DNA of 12,949 nt from Acidimicrobiia bacterium. Lineage in GTDB: Bacteria; Actinomycetota; Acidimicrobiia; Spongiisociales; UBA5794. The position numbers were made by a program, and so were the translations under genes. The stretch spans positions 1-12,949 of the forward strand of contig JAUVNV010000045.1 in NCBI GenBank assembly GCA_030599515.1, written 5' to 3'. Below, in pieces: positions 6,035 to 12,949 of the stretch (position 1 is its first letter; each line of letters opens with the position of its first letter). The notes beneath the pieces were generated by a model. That model made no database searches. It was not told the DNA's origin and worked only from the letters and a program-made list of their open reading frames with translations.

Positions 6035-7021
6035 TCAGACCCCGGACAGCATGCCCTCGTCGGTGAACCAGCGATAGATGTCGTGAACCGTTTCGTCGAA
6101 GGGTCGGGGATGGTGGCCCAACGCCGCGGCCGCCTTGCCGCCGGATACGGGTGGAGAGAATCGCAGGGCGTGCAGCGACTCGGTCGTGAACCAGAGTGGG
6201 CTTGCCGTGCGGCGACCGATCACGTTGGTAAGAGGGGTCGCCAGGCGAGCGAGCCCGATCGGGAGAGTGATGGTGGGCCCGGGCACGCCGGTCACATCCT
6301 GGGCAACCGATGAAAGATCCGGGAGGGACACATGATGGCCTGGAAGGAGGTAGCTCTCGCCGCTGCGTCCGCGTTGCTCGGCGGTCATCAGCGCCGAGGC
6401 CACATCGCGCACGTCGACCCAATCGAAGCCACCGTTCACGAGCGCGGGAAGGCGGCTCTGAGCCAGCGCTAGGAAGACGTGACCCATCCGGGAAGGGGCG
6501 AAGTCGTAGGGGCCGATGACACCGGTCGGGTTCACGACGACCGCGTCCAAGCCCCGTTTGACTACCTCCTGCAGCGCGGCCTCACCCGCCGCCTTGGACC
6601 GGTCGTATGCCGGCAATCCGGGACGCGTGGCGCGCGCACTCGTCTCGTCGATCAGAGGTTCGGTCGTTTCGAGGTCGTAGGCGTGGACCGAACTGCAGTG
6701 GACGAGCCTCCCAACCCCGACGGCGAGCGCCGTCTCTGCGACGTTGCGGACGCCGTCGACGTTGACGGAGCGCACCCTGCCCGTCGGATCGCCGGTCACG
6801 GAGATCATCGCTGCAAGGTGGTAAACGACGTCGGCTCCGTCGAGAGCCGGCTGCAAGCTCGCGGAGTTGAGGACATCAACGGTGACGAACTCAACGCCGA
6901 GCCCCTCGAGTGATGGACCGCGCCGGATGTCCGCGGCGCGAACACGGTGTCCCCGGGCGAGCAAGTCTCGAACGAGGACTCCGCCGAGGAATCCGGAGGC
7001 GCCGGTCACGACGGTGATCAT
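6035..7021 (-). CDS. NAD(P)-dependent epimerase/reductase, extended SDR
   Basis: The 328-residue product is an extended short-chain dehydrogenase/reductase. The Rossmann motif TGASGFLG is at residues 6-13, an acidic residue (Asp31) follows the second strand and suggests NAD preference, and HLAAMIS (68-74) corresponds to the usual HLAA motif. The catalytic Ser110/111 in CSSVHAY and Tyr139-x-x-x-Lys143 (YDRSK) are all present. NPTGVIGPYD is also typical. The overall pattern resembles dihydroflavonol-4-reductase-like or HpnA-like enzymes, but the substrate is open. A GAGGA ribosome site lies 7 nt before the ATG. It follows the sugar kinase by 102 nt and precedes the EamA transporter by 31 nt. 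Confidence 0.85.
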   Translation of the reverse strand: MITVVTGASGFLGGVLVRDLLARGHRVRAADIRRGPSLEGLGVEFVTVDVLNSASLQPALDGADVVYHLAAMISVTGDPTGRVRSVNVDGVRNVAETALAVGVGRLVHCSSVHAYDLETTEPLIDETSARATRPGLPAYDRSKAAGEAALQEVVKRGLDAVVVNPTGVIGPYDFAPSRMGHVFLALAQSRLPALVNGGFDWVDVRDVASALMTAEQRGRSGESYLLPGHHVSLPDLSSVAQDVTGVPGPTITLPIGLARLATPLTNVIGRRTASPLWFTTESLHALRFSPPVSGGKAAAALGHHPRPFDETVHDIYRWFTDEGMLSGV

Positions 7022-7123
7022 GGGCGCATCCTCGCGCCGCGGTCGTCCAGCGCCAAACCCAGCCGTGTGACCCTCTACCCACCGGCTGGATCCGCGGAGC
7101 GTCCCGTGTGCGGGGGCGGCTGA

Positions 7124-8059
7124 TCAGGAGATGACGATGGGAGGATCGACTGTCTCCGCAACAGCCGCGACCTCGGCGAAACCGGGAAGCGCAAGTCCGC
7201 TGTGCGAGATCGACACAGCAGCGGCGGCATTAGCGAACCGGATCGCGTCGGCCCAGTCGACTCCCCGCGCGCGTTGGATGGCGAGTGCCGCCACGAACAC
7301 GTCCCCGGCCCCGGTCTCATCGACCGCCTCGACGACTGCGGTCGGGATGGAGGTGGCAGATCCGTCATCGGCGAACAGTGCCCCGTCAGGTCCGAGTTTC
7401 AGAATTGCCCGTCGCACTCCCATCGCGATGAGATCGTCGGCTGCTGCGAGCGGGGTGGAATCGTCGTGGAGCGAATGCCCGGTGAGCGCTTCGGCTTCGA
7501 GAGCGTTCGGCGTGATCACCTCTGCGCCGGTCAGGGAGTGTCTCGACGCTTGCTGCGGAGAGGCCGGATCGAGGTAGACCGGCACGCCCGCATTCCGGGA
7601 CCAGTCGACCAGCCGATCGACCGTGTCGGTCGGCACCTCGCTCTGCGTGATCACGACGTCGCAGTCGGCGAGTGCGTCGAGAGCAGGAGTGACGTCAGAC
7701 CAGGTCAGCAGGGAGTTCGCACCGGGTGTGAAGACGAGCGACCGATGTCGACCGTCGATGAGTTGGACCACGACGAAACCGGTGCGTTCCTCGTCCTTCG
7801 TCAGGACGTGGGTCGTGTCGACGTCATCTGCTCGTGTCGCATCGACGCAGAGCCTTCCGAACTCGTCGTCGCCGACACACCCCACCAGCAGAGCATCGGC
7901 ACCGAGTCGTGCAGCGGCTCGAGCCTGGTTCGACCCTTTCCCTCCCGGCTCGATGATGTAGCCTTCAGCGAGGTACGCACCGTCCTCCGACCGGTGTTCG
8001 CCCCCAAACAACCGGATGTCCATGTTGAGGCCACCGACGACACCGATCCTCGGGTTCAT
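7124..8059 (-). CDS. PfkB-family sugar kinase, ribokinase-like
   Basis: The 311-residue product has the full PfkB/ribokinase fold at normal length. The N-terminal GGLNMDI strand leads to the substrate-binding GGKGSNQA motif (39-46), which is the ribokinase-type signature 1. Signature 2, DETGAGDVFVAAL (247-259), carries the anion hole and catalytic base Asp253. KLGPDGALF (221-229) and NALEAEALTG are also family features. It would phosphorylate ribose or a related pentose or nucleoside with ATP in the cytoplasm; the exact substrate is not decided by these motifs. The ATG at 8059 is chosen because GAGGA is 7 nt upstream and the fold begins there. It lies 75 nt after the aminotransferase stop and is probably in the same operon. 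Confidence 0.87.
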   Translation of the reverse strand: MNPRIGVVGGLNMDIRLFGGEHRSEDGAYLAEGYIIEPGGKGSNQARAAARLGADALLVGCVGDDEFGRLCVDATRADDVDTTHVLTKDEERTGFVVVQLIDGRHRSLVFTPGANSLLTWSDVTPALDALADCDVVITQSEVPTDTVDRLVDWSRNAGVPVYLDPASPQQASRHSLTGAEVITPNALEAEALTGHSLHDDSTPLAAADDLIAMGVRRAILKLGPDGALFADDGSATSIPTAVVEAVDETGAGDVFVAALAIQRARGVDWADAIRFANAAAAVSISHSGLALPGFAEVAAVAETVDPPIVIS

Positions 8060-8134
8060 GAGCATTTCCTCACGAGATTCGGGGTCTGCGTGCGAGCGTC
8101 GCCGAGGGACATGGTCGGATAACACCGGAGGCCT

Positions 8135-9313
8135 TCAACGATCAATCGCGTCAGCGGCATCGGTGAGACGATCGATGGCGTCTTCGATCTGTGCGGGGGG
8201 CGTGGCGATCGTCATGCGGGCGAAGCCTGCTCCTTGACGTCCGAACCAATGCCCCGGACTCAGCGCCAGGTGGGCCGACTCGCTCAGCCATCTGCCGAGT
8301 TCGGGAACATCCATGCCGAGTCCGCGGAAGTCGAGCCACGCGAGGTACGTGCCCTCCGGTTCGATGATCTCGATACCGGGAGGGAGGCGGTCCCGGAGCA
8401 GCACGACATTCGAGGCGATGAGCGCAAGGAGTTGATCGAGCCATTCCGCACCGGTGCGGTATCCCGCCTCGAATGCAGCCATCCCGAAGACGTTGTTGCG
8501 GGTCAGGTGGAGTTGCGAGCTCCTCGTCCGGAACAGATTCGAGATGTCGTCGTCTCCCGTTACCAGGAGCGTGTCACACACGCCCGCAAGGCCGAACGTC
8601 TTGATCGGGCCGTGGGTGGCCGCCCACGCGACACCGGAGTCGCCGGCGATCGACGCGAAAGGTGTGAATCGGAACGGGGGGAGAGCCAGGTCCGCATGGA
8701 TCTCATCGGCGACAACGAAGACATCGTGTCGCGCACAGATCGCCGCGGCGTCCGCGAGTTCGTCACGGGTCCAGACGCGCCCAACCGGATTGTGCGGATT
8801 GCACAGGATCATCATCTTCGTGGCCGGCTCAGCCGCCTTCGCCTCGAGGTCATCGAGATCCATGCGGTAGCCGTCGTCGGTGAGAAGCAACGGATTGCGC
8901 ACAGCCGTCCTGTTCGCCGACGTGATGAGAGGCTTGAAGTCGGTGAACACGGGAGGCTGGAGGAGAACCCCATCGCCGGGGTCTGTGCGCTCCTCGATGA
9001 GGATACCGATGGACGTCCCGACGCTCGGGCTGACGGACGTCTTCAAAGCAGTTCCGTCCCATCCGTGACGGGACGCCATCCACTCCCAGAACGAGCCGAT
9101 CACCGAACGCGGACGCGTCTCGTAGCCGTACCACCGAGTCCCGGCTCTTGCCTGCAGCGCAACGACGACCCCGGGAGCGAGATCGACGTACGGCTCGGCG
9201 ATCCAGAGAGGAAGGAGTCCGGCGTCGTCTCCGAAGAGCTGGGTCAGTCGCTTGGTGTCCGTGGCCAGTCTGTTGTCGGTAATGGCGTCGTGGGCAGGTG
9301 GAGTAGCAGGCAT
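8135..9313 (-). CDS. MalY/PatB-like PLP-dependent aminotransferase or C-S lyase
   Basis: The 392-residue product is a fold-type I PLP enzyme of normal length. Signature blocks are LPLWIAEP (34-41), related to the PLWVADMDF start of MalY/PatB proteins; CNPHNPVGRVW (171-181); VVADEIHADL (200-209), with Asp203 binding the PLP pyridine nitrogen; THGPIKTFGLAG (233-244), with the Schiff-base Lys238; and TRNNVFGMAAFEAGY. Members cleave cystathionine-like C-S bonds or transaminate. The deviations (AEP for ADMDF, THGPIKTF for the common S-x-SKTF) suggest a distinct subfamily, so the reaction is uncertain. The ATG is preceded by TATGCT 6 nt upstream and by no ribosome site, so it is probably leaderless. 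It may head the four-gene minus-strand unit with the kinase, SDR and transporter. Confidence 0.85.
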   Translation of the reverse strand: MPATPPAHDAITDNRLATDTKRLTQLFGDDAGLLPLWIAEPYVDLAPGVVVALQARAGTRWYGYETRPRSVIGSFWEWMASRHGWDGTALKTSVSPSVGTSIGILIEERTDPGDGVLLQPPVFTDFKPLITSANRTAVRNPLLLTDDGYRMDLDDLEAKAAEPATKMMILCNPHNPVGRVWTRDELADAAAICARHDVFVVADEIHADLALPPFRFTPFASIAGDSGVAWAATHGPIKTFGLAGVCDTLLVTGDDDISNLFRTRSSQLHLTRNNVFGMAAFEAGYRTGAEWLDQLLALIASNVVLLRDRLPPGIEIIEPEGTYLAWLDFRGLGMDVPELGRWLSESAHLALSPGHWFGRQGAGFARMTIATPPAQIEDAIDRLTDAADAIDR

Positions 9314-9319
9314 CCAACG

Positions 9320-9325
9320 AGCATA
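9320..9325 (-). promoter_or_regulatory. -10 box TATGCT of a leaderless transcript
   Basis: On the minus strand TATGCT (TANNNT) ends 6 nt before the ATG at 9311-9313. This predicts transcription beginning at the start codon and separates the aminotransferase unit from the upstream sulfatase gene. No -35 box stands out. A 5-bp stem (CGGCA 9351-9355, TGCCG 9362-9366) lies in the same 97-nt gap. Confidence 0.5.
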
Positions 9326-9410
9326 GGACCCGGGAGTCCAGCGTAGGAAACGGCACGGTGATGCCGGTATCTACGCCGGACGCCCCGAGACCTTTCGATC
9401 CCTCGTTTTG

Positions 9411-11390
9411 CTACTTGGCGTCGACTGGTGTGACGACGTTGTACCAGGCGTCGAACGTGTCGAACATCGACAGGAATTCGTCGAGCTTCGCCTGACTTCC
9501 AGTGAGGGCGATCTTGCCGCTCTTGATATTGTCGTCGAGGATCGATTCACCTTCGGCGACGCCTCGGAAGTCTGCGACTGTCAGCGACAGCGAGACATCG
9601 GCGTTCGCTTCCTGTTTGTTCTCGTAGTACTGGAGAACTCCGTACTCGAGTTCGAGATACCACTCCGTCTTTGTATCCGTGAACTCCACATTGACTCCAA
9701 TGACCGCCCCCGACGCCGCAGCCGCATTGAGACGAGTGGAGAGTCCGTCGAGATAGAGGTCGAACGGCATCGCCGCGATCGTGCTTGGACTCGCGAAATC
9801 GACGGTAGGGAGCTCCTTCACCCCCTCTCGGAGATCCTTCGCTGCGCTGAGATACAGACCGCGCCATGTGCCGGCCTCCGTCTGATACGCGAGCTGTTCA
9901 TGGGTGTCGGCAAGCAGGTTCTTGGCTTCGGCGTTGCCCGGATCGGCGTAGACAAGATGATTGAGCACCTCGGCTACCCACCGGTACTCGCCGTTGGCGT
10001 AATCATCCCTTGCCTTCTCCATGATCGCATCAGCGCCGCCCATGTACTGGACGTACCGGATGGCTGCAGGTACGCGCGGCAACGGATGAAGCGTCGCGGC
10101 GTTTCCGCTGAACCATCCGAAGTGCTTCACATAGGCGGACTTGACGTTGTGGTTCATCGTGCCGTAGTAACTGCGAAGCGAGAAGTCCTTGGCGAGAGCG
10201 CCCGGGAGTTCAACCATCTCGCCAGCCTCGACCATGTCGTAACCCATGTTGGCCATACGCACGGCCTGATCGTTGATGAATTTGTACGCTGCGGAATGTC
10301 GCTTGAGGTGCTCATCGATTCGATCGGCGCCCCACACGGGCCAGTGGTGCGGCGCGTACATGACCTCTGCCACACCGCCCCATTTCTCACGTGCTTCACG
10401 GACATACTTCGCCCAGTTGTATGCACTCCGAACGGTGGTCCCGCGCAGCGAGTACACATTGTGCATCGTGAACGCCGCATCCTCGGCAACGGTGAGCGCC
10501 TTGAACTTGGGAATGTAGAAGAACATCTCCGCAGGAGCCTCGGTGTCTGGTGCGAGCATGAACTCGAACTCCAGACCATCGATGGTCTCGGTTTGGCCGG
10601 TCTCGGTGATCAGTTTGGTGGGGATCGCGAACGTTGTGTTGCCCTTCGACGTGTCGAGTCCGAGACCGCTCGTCATGTTGCCGGTCGGCCCGCGTTCGAC
10701 GAGCATGCTGTACTGGTAAGCCGAGAGTCGCCCCTGGCGATTGCCGCCGACGACGCCCTCATTGAGGGCGGCACCGGTGAAGCCGATCGGGGCATAGACC
10801 TCGACCTTGCCCGCATCGATGTCGGCTGTGGTGGTGACTCCGAGGACGCCGCCGTAGTGATCGATGTGGCTGTGTGTGATGATCACCGCAACGACCGGAT
10901 TCTTGGGTCGATGCTCGTAGTAGAGGTCAAGCGCCACCTTCGCAACTTCCTCGCTCATCAATGGATCCATCACGGTGACACCTTTGTCACCCTCGATGAA
11001 TGTGACGTTCGAGATATCGGATCCACAGACCTGGTAGATACCGTCCGTGACCTTGAACAATCCGGCGTTGCGGTACATGATCTGGGCGTCGCGCCACAGG
11101 CTCGGGTTGACGGTGTCGGGTGCTGTGGCATCGCCGGCAAGGAAGTCGAAGTCGGGCAGATTCCATATGACGTCGCCCTTGGCGTTCTTGATCACACCGT
11201 TGTTTGGAAGGGGTGCGATGAAGCCCTTCGTCGCATCCTCGAAACTCTGTTTGTCGGAGAAGTCCAACTCATTCAGGACGTGTCGCTGCGCATCCCGTGT
11301 TGCTTGTGTGGCACTCTTGCTCATACTCACATCCTTCGGTTTCGTGATCTTGTCGAATTCCGACTTGATCTTCTTGCCGATATCAGCCAT
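9411..11390 (-). CDS. SdsA1-type alkyl sulfatase (metallo-beta-lactamase fold, SCP2-like C-terminus)
   Basis: The 659-residue product shows the three-domain layout of class III alkyl sulfatases such as SdsA1. The metallo-beta-lactamase domain (about 110-350) has THSHIDHYGG (172-181) supplying His173, His175, Asp177 and His178 for the two zinc ions, EAPAEM with Glu288, AEDA with Glu303, and APHHWPVWG with His348/349. An alkyl-sulfatase dimerisation region (about 360-520) and an SCP2-like lipid-binding domain (about 530-655) follow. The family hydrolyses sulfate esters of medium-chain alcohols, for example SDS. No signal peptide is present, so it is cytoplasmic. ATG 11390 has GGAGGG 8 nt upstream; an in-frame ATG at 11324 has its own GAAGGA 7 nt upstream and starts where homologs usually start, so a 22-residue shorter form is possible. 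Confidence 0.9.
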   Translation of the reverse strand: MADIGKKIKSEFDKITKPKDVSMSKSATQATRDAQRHVLNELDFSDKQSFEDATKGFIAPLPNNGVIKNAKGDVIWNLPDFDFLAGDATAPDTVNPSLWRDAQIMYRNAGLFKVTDGIYQVCGSDISNVTFIEGDKGVTVMDPLMSEEVAKVALDLYYEHRPKNPVVAVIITHSHIDHYGGVLGVTTTADIDAGKVEVYAPIGFTGAALNEGVVGGNRQGRLSAYQYSMLVERGPTGNMTSGLGLDTSKGNTTFAIPTKLITETGQTETIDGLEFEFMLAPDTEAPAEMFFYIPKFKALTVAEDAAFTMHNVYSLRGTTVRSAYNWAKYVREAREKWGGVAEVMYAPHHWPVWGADRIDEHLKRHSAAYKFINDQAVRMANMGYDMVEAGEMVELPGALAKDFSLRSYYGTMNHNVKSAYVKHFGWFSGNAATLHPLPRVPAAIRYVQYMGGADAIMEKARDDYANGEYRWVAEVLNHLVYADPGNAEAKNLLADTHEQLAYQTEAGTWRGLYLSAAKDLREGVKELPTVDFASPSTIAAMPFDLYLDGLSTRLNAAAASGAVIGVNVEFTDTKTEWYLELEYGVLQYYENKQEANADVSLSLTVADFRGVAEGESILDDNIKSGKIALTGSQAKLDEFLSMFDTFDAWYNVVTPVDAK

Positions 11391-11406
11391 GACAGGGTCC
11401 CTCCCT

Positions 11407-11439
11407 CGAGGTGCGACCAGACCGTCTGGTCGCACCTCG
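11407..11439. promoter_or_regulatory. 33-bp palindrome, operator candidate of the alkyl sulfatase
   Basis: The arm CGAGGTGCGACCAGAC (11407-11422) is repeated as an exact reverse complement at 11424-11439 around one central base. It lies between the TAGAGT -10 box and the ribosome site of the sulfatase gene and covers its predicted transcription start. Its length and symmetry fit a dimer-of-dimers TetR-type repressor site; the protein that binds it is not in this window. With a 1-nt loop it is unlikely to act mainly as an RNA hairpin. Confidence 0.7.
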
Positions 11440-11440
11440 C

Positions 11441-11446
11441 ACTCTA
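11441..11446 (-). promoter_or_regulatory. -10 box TAGAGT of the alkyl sulfatase
   Basis: On the minus strand TAGAGT matches TANNNT and would place the transcription start near 11434, inside the adjoining palindrome, with a leader of about 45 nt carrying the GGAGGG ribosome site. I find no good -35 hexamer at 16-18 nt. Confidence 0.4.
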
Positions 11447-11489
11447 CGCGCCACCCCGACACGGACATAGCCGGATTCGGCACAATCAA

Positions 11490-11509
11490 CGACGGTGACG
11501 ACACCGTCG
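11490..11509. promoter_or_regulatory. Inverted repeat before the DUF255 gene
   Basis: CGACGGTG (11490-11497) and CACCGTCG (11502-11509) are perfect reverse complements with a 4-nt spacer. The repeat ends where the -35 region of the divergent gene at 11544 would lie, so it may be an operator for that gene or an upstream site for the sulfatase promoter. It does not share sequence with the larger palindrome at 11407-11439. Confidence 0.45.
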
Positions 11510-11530
11510 GGTGGAACACCGCGAGGGCGG

Positions 11531-11536
11531 TAGCCT
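11531..11536 (+). promoter_or_regulatory. -10 box TAGCCT of a leaderless transcript
   Basis: TAGCCT (TANNNT) ends 7 nt before the ATG at 11544 and there is no ribosome site, so the mRNA probably begins at the start codon. Confidence 0.45.
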
Positions 11537-11543
11537 CGCATCG

Positions 11544-12949
11544 ATGCCCAACCGACTTGCGAACGCCACTTCTCCGTACCTGCTGCAGCACCAGGACAAC
11601 CCGGTCGACTGGTGGGAGTGGGGGACCGATGCCTTCGCCGAAGCCGCCGAGCGTGACGTTCCCGTCTTGTTGTCGGTCGGGTATTCGGCCTGTCACTGGT
11701 GCCACGTCATGGCGCACGAATCGTTCGAGGACGAAGAAACGGCCCGTTACCTGAACGATGGTTTCGTGAGCATCAAGGTCGACAGGGAAGAGCGCCCCGA
11801 CGTCGACCGGATCTACATGGACGCCGTCACGGCAACGACGGGTCACGGCGGCTGGCCCATGACGGTGTTCCTGACGCCCGATGCCAAGCCTTTCTACGCC
11901 GGCACCTACTTCCCGAACGAGGAACGTCACGGCATGCCCTCATTCATGGACGTTCTCCGGGCTATCGATGACGCCTGGACTCACCGACGCGGCGGTCTGA
12001 TCAGCCGATCGGACGAGATCACGCGGCTGATCTCCGACCGCTCCGCCGTCTCGGTGGTCGCGCCGTCGCCGGGGCAGATCGAACTCGCCGTCGATGCCAT
12101 CGCAGCCACGTTCGACCCATCAAACGGCGGATTCGGTCGGGCACCGAAGTTCCCCCAACCGTCAACGCTCGAGTTCCTTCTCCGATTCGGCGTTCTCCGG
12201 CCGGACAGTGATCGGGCTGCGACGGCCCTGGCCATCGTCGAGACCACCCTTGATCACATGGCACGGGGAGGGATCTACGACCACCTCGAGGGCGGGTTCG
12301 CTCGCTACTCGGTGGATGACCGGTGGCTTGTGCCGCACTTCGAGAAGATGCTCTACGACAACGCCCTCCTCGCACGGCTCTACCTCCGGGCCTGGCAGGT
12401 GTTGGGCCAACCCTGGATGCTCGAGACTGCACGCGAGACACTCGACTACCTCGCCCGAGACATGATCGACCCGTCGGGAGGTATTCACTCAGCGGAGGAT
12501 GCCGACGCCGACGGCCGAGAGGGCTCGTTCGCCGTCTGGAGGTGGGACGAACTCGTTGACGTCCTGGGCCCGGATCTCGATGCAGGCGCAACGCTCTACG
12601 GAGCAACGCCTCAAGGGAACTTCGAGGGATCGAACATCCTTCACCTTCCGGTTCCCGTCGTCGACGCCGCCGAGCGGCTCGGGATGGCTGAGAGCGACCT
12701 GTGGGATGTGAAGCGGCGAATCGACGGTCTCCTGCGGGAGGATCGTTCGACCCGGGTTCGCCCCGATCGCGACGACAAGGTCGTCACGGCTTGGAACGGA
12801 CTCGCACTTCGTGCGTTCGCCGAGGCCGGCGCCGTCCTGGGCAGTGAGCGATACCTGTCGGTTGCCGAGGGAATCGCCGCGTTCCTCACTGGTCCAGTTC
12901 TGAGCGTCGATCGGCTCCTGCGGTCATGGCGACGGGGATGGGGCGGGCC
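11544..12949 (+). CDS. DUF255/YyaL-type thioredoxin-fold protein (3' end outside window)
   Basis: The 468 visible residues match the DUF255 (YyaL, mammalian SPATA20) family, usually 600-700 residues long, so the C-terminus is missing. The N-terminal thioredoxin-like domain (about 1-165) opens with PNRLANATSPYLLQH and NPVDWWEWG and carries GYSACHWCHVM, with the C-H-W-C motif at 50-53, then VKVDREERPDVD, GGWPMTVFLTP and FYAGTYFP. The following alpha/alpha-barrel-like part shows GGFGRAPKFPQP, GGIYDHLEGGFARYSVD, WLVPHFEKMLYDNALLARLY, HSAEDADADG and DDKVVTAWNGLALRA. The biochemical role of the family is not established; a redox or sugar-epimerase-like barrel function is suggested by the domains. 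The ATG is probably leaderless. It is divergent from the alkyl sulfatase across a 153-nt gap with two inverted repeats. Confidence 0.9.
   Translation, partial: MPNRLANATSPYLLQHQDNPVDWWEWGTDAFAEAAERDVPVLLSVGYSACHWCHVMAHESFEDEETARYLNDGFVSIKVDREERPDVDRIYMDAVTATTGHGGWPMTVFLTPDAKPFYAGTYFPNEERHGMPSFMDVLRAIDDAWTHRRGGLISRSDEITRLISDRSAVSVVAPSPGQIELAVDAIAATFDPSNGGFGRAPKFPQPSTLEFLLRFGVLRPDSDRAATALAIVETTLDHMARGGIYDHLEGGFARYSVDDRWLVPHFEKMLYDNALLARLYLRAWQVLGQPWMLETARETLDYLARDMIDPSGGIHSAEDADADGREGSFAVWRWDELVDVLGPDLDAGATLYGATPQGNFEGSNILHLPVPVVDAAERLGMAESDLWDVKRRIDGLLREDRSTRVRPDRDDKVVTAWNGLALRAFAEAGAVLGSERYLSVAEGIAAFLTGPVLSVDRLLRSWRRGWGG

Noticed and set aside
7202..8122. Long plus-strand frame opposite the sugar kinase
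   Set aside because: It mirrors a fully convincing PfkB gene, is rich in Arg, Asp and Gly, and has no domain or ribosome site.
8234..9346. 370-codon plus-strand frame opposite the aminotransferase
   Set aside because: It is antisense to a clear PLP enzyme and has the charged, repetitive composition of a non-coding frame in GC-rich DNA.
9351..9366. CGGCA/TGCCG hairpin after the alkyl sulfatase
   Set aside because: Only a 5-bp stem with no T-run and about 50 nt past the stop codon; too weak to call a terminator.
9408..11498. 696-codon plus-strand frame opposite the alkyl sulfatase
   Set aside because: Its length reflects low stop frequency opposite a biased gene; the minus strand holds all catalytic motifs of the sulfatase and the plus frame shows no family signature.

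Overview
The window is GC-rich, gene-dense chromosomal DNA that looks actinobacterial. The protein families point that way: a DUF7144-type four-helix membrane protein, an AbiEi-type winged-helix protein, a YihY/BrkB-like protein, and a leaderless-type cytoplasmic alkyl sulfatase. So do several start codons that sit directly behind a TANNNT -10 box with no leader. I cannot place the genus; an uncultured actinobacterial lineage such as Acidimicrobiia is a guess. There are no rRNA, tRNA, IS element, CRISPR or phage signatures. No gene-free stretch exceeds about 260 bases, and most of the intergenic space holds recognisable promoters, inverted repeats or hairpins.

Layout. 1-210 (-): 5' end of an AbiEi-like antitoxin/regulator, with a symmetric site over its promoter. 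472-879 (+): DUF7144-type membrane protein, followed by a hairpin. 1038-2003 (+): YihY/BrkB-like inner-membrane protein, apparently leaderless. 1758-2210 (-): small two-helix membrane protein whose reading frame runs antisense through the end of the YihY gene. 2359-3284 (+): an 11-codon, apparently leaderless ORF overlapping by ATGA the start of a two-domain rhodanese sulfurtransferase. 3382-4113 (-): SIMPL-domain lipoprotein with an ECF-like promoter. 4290-5126 (+): exported DUF2202 ferritin-like protein with a His/Gly/Gln-rich tail.

5176-11390 is one long minus-strand run, in transcription order: SdsA1-type alkyl sulfatase, MalY/PatB-like aminotransferase or C-S lyase, PfkB/ribokinase-like sugar kinase, extended SDR (NAD-dependent epimerase/reductase) and EamA/DMT transporter. 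The gap in front of the aminotransferase holds its own leaderless promoter, so the sulfatase is probably a separate unit; the other four genes are close enough (31-102 nt apart) to share transcripts. 11544 to the window end (+): DUF255/YyaL-type thioredoxin-fold protein, incomplete, divergent from the sulfatase.

How they fit together. There is a loose sulfur theme (rhodanese, alkyl sulfatase, PLP C-S lyase-like enzyme) and a loose cell-envelope theme (SIMPL lipoprotein, DUF2202, YihY, small membrane proteins), but no single multi-gene pathway is demonstrable. The most interesting signals are regulatory: a 33-bp near-perfect palindrome over the predicted transcription start of the alkyl sulfatase; a second inverted repeat before the divergent gene; recurrent leaderless start architecture; and the leaderless micro-ORF coupled to the sulfurtransferase.
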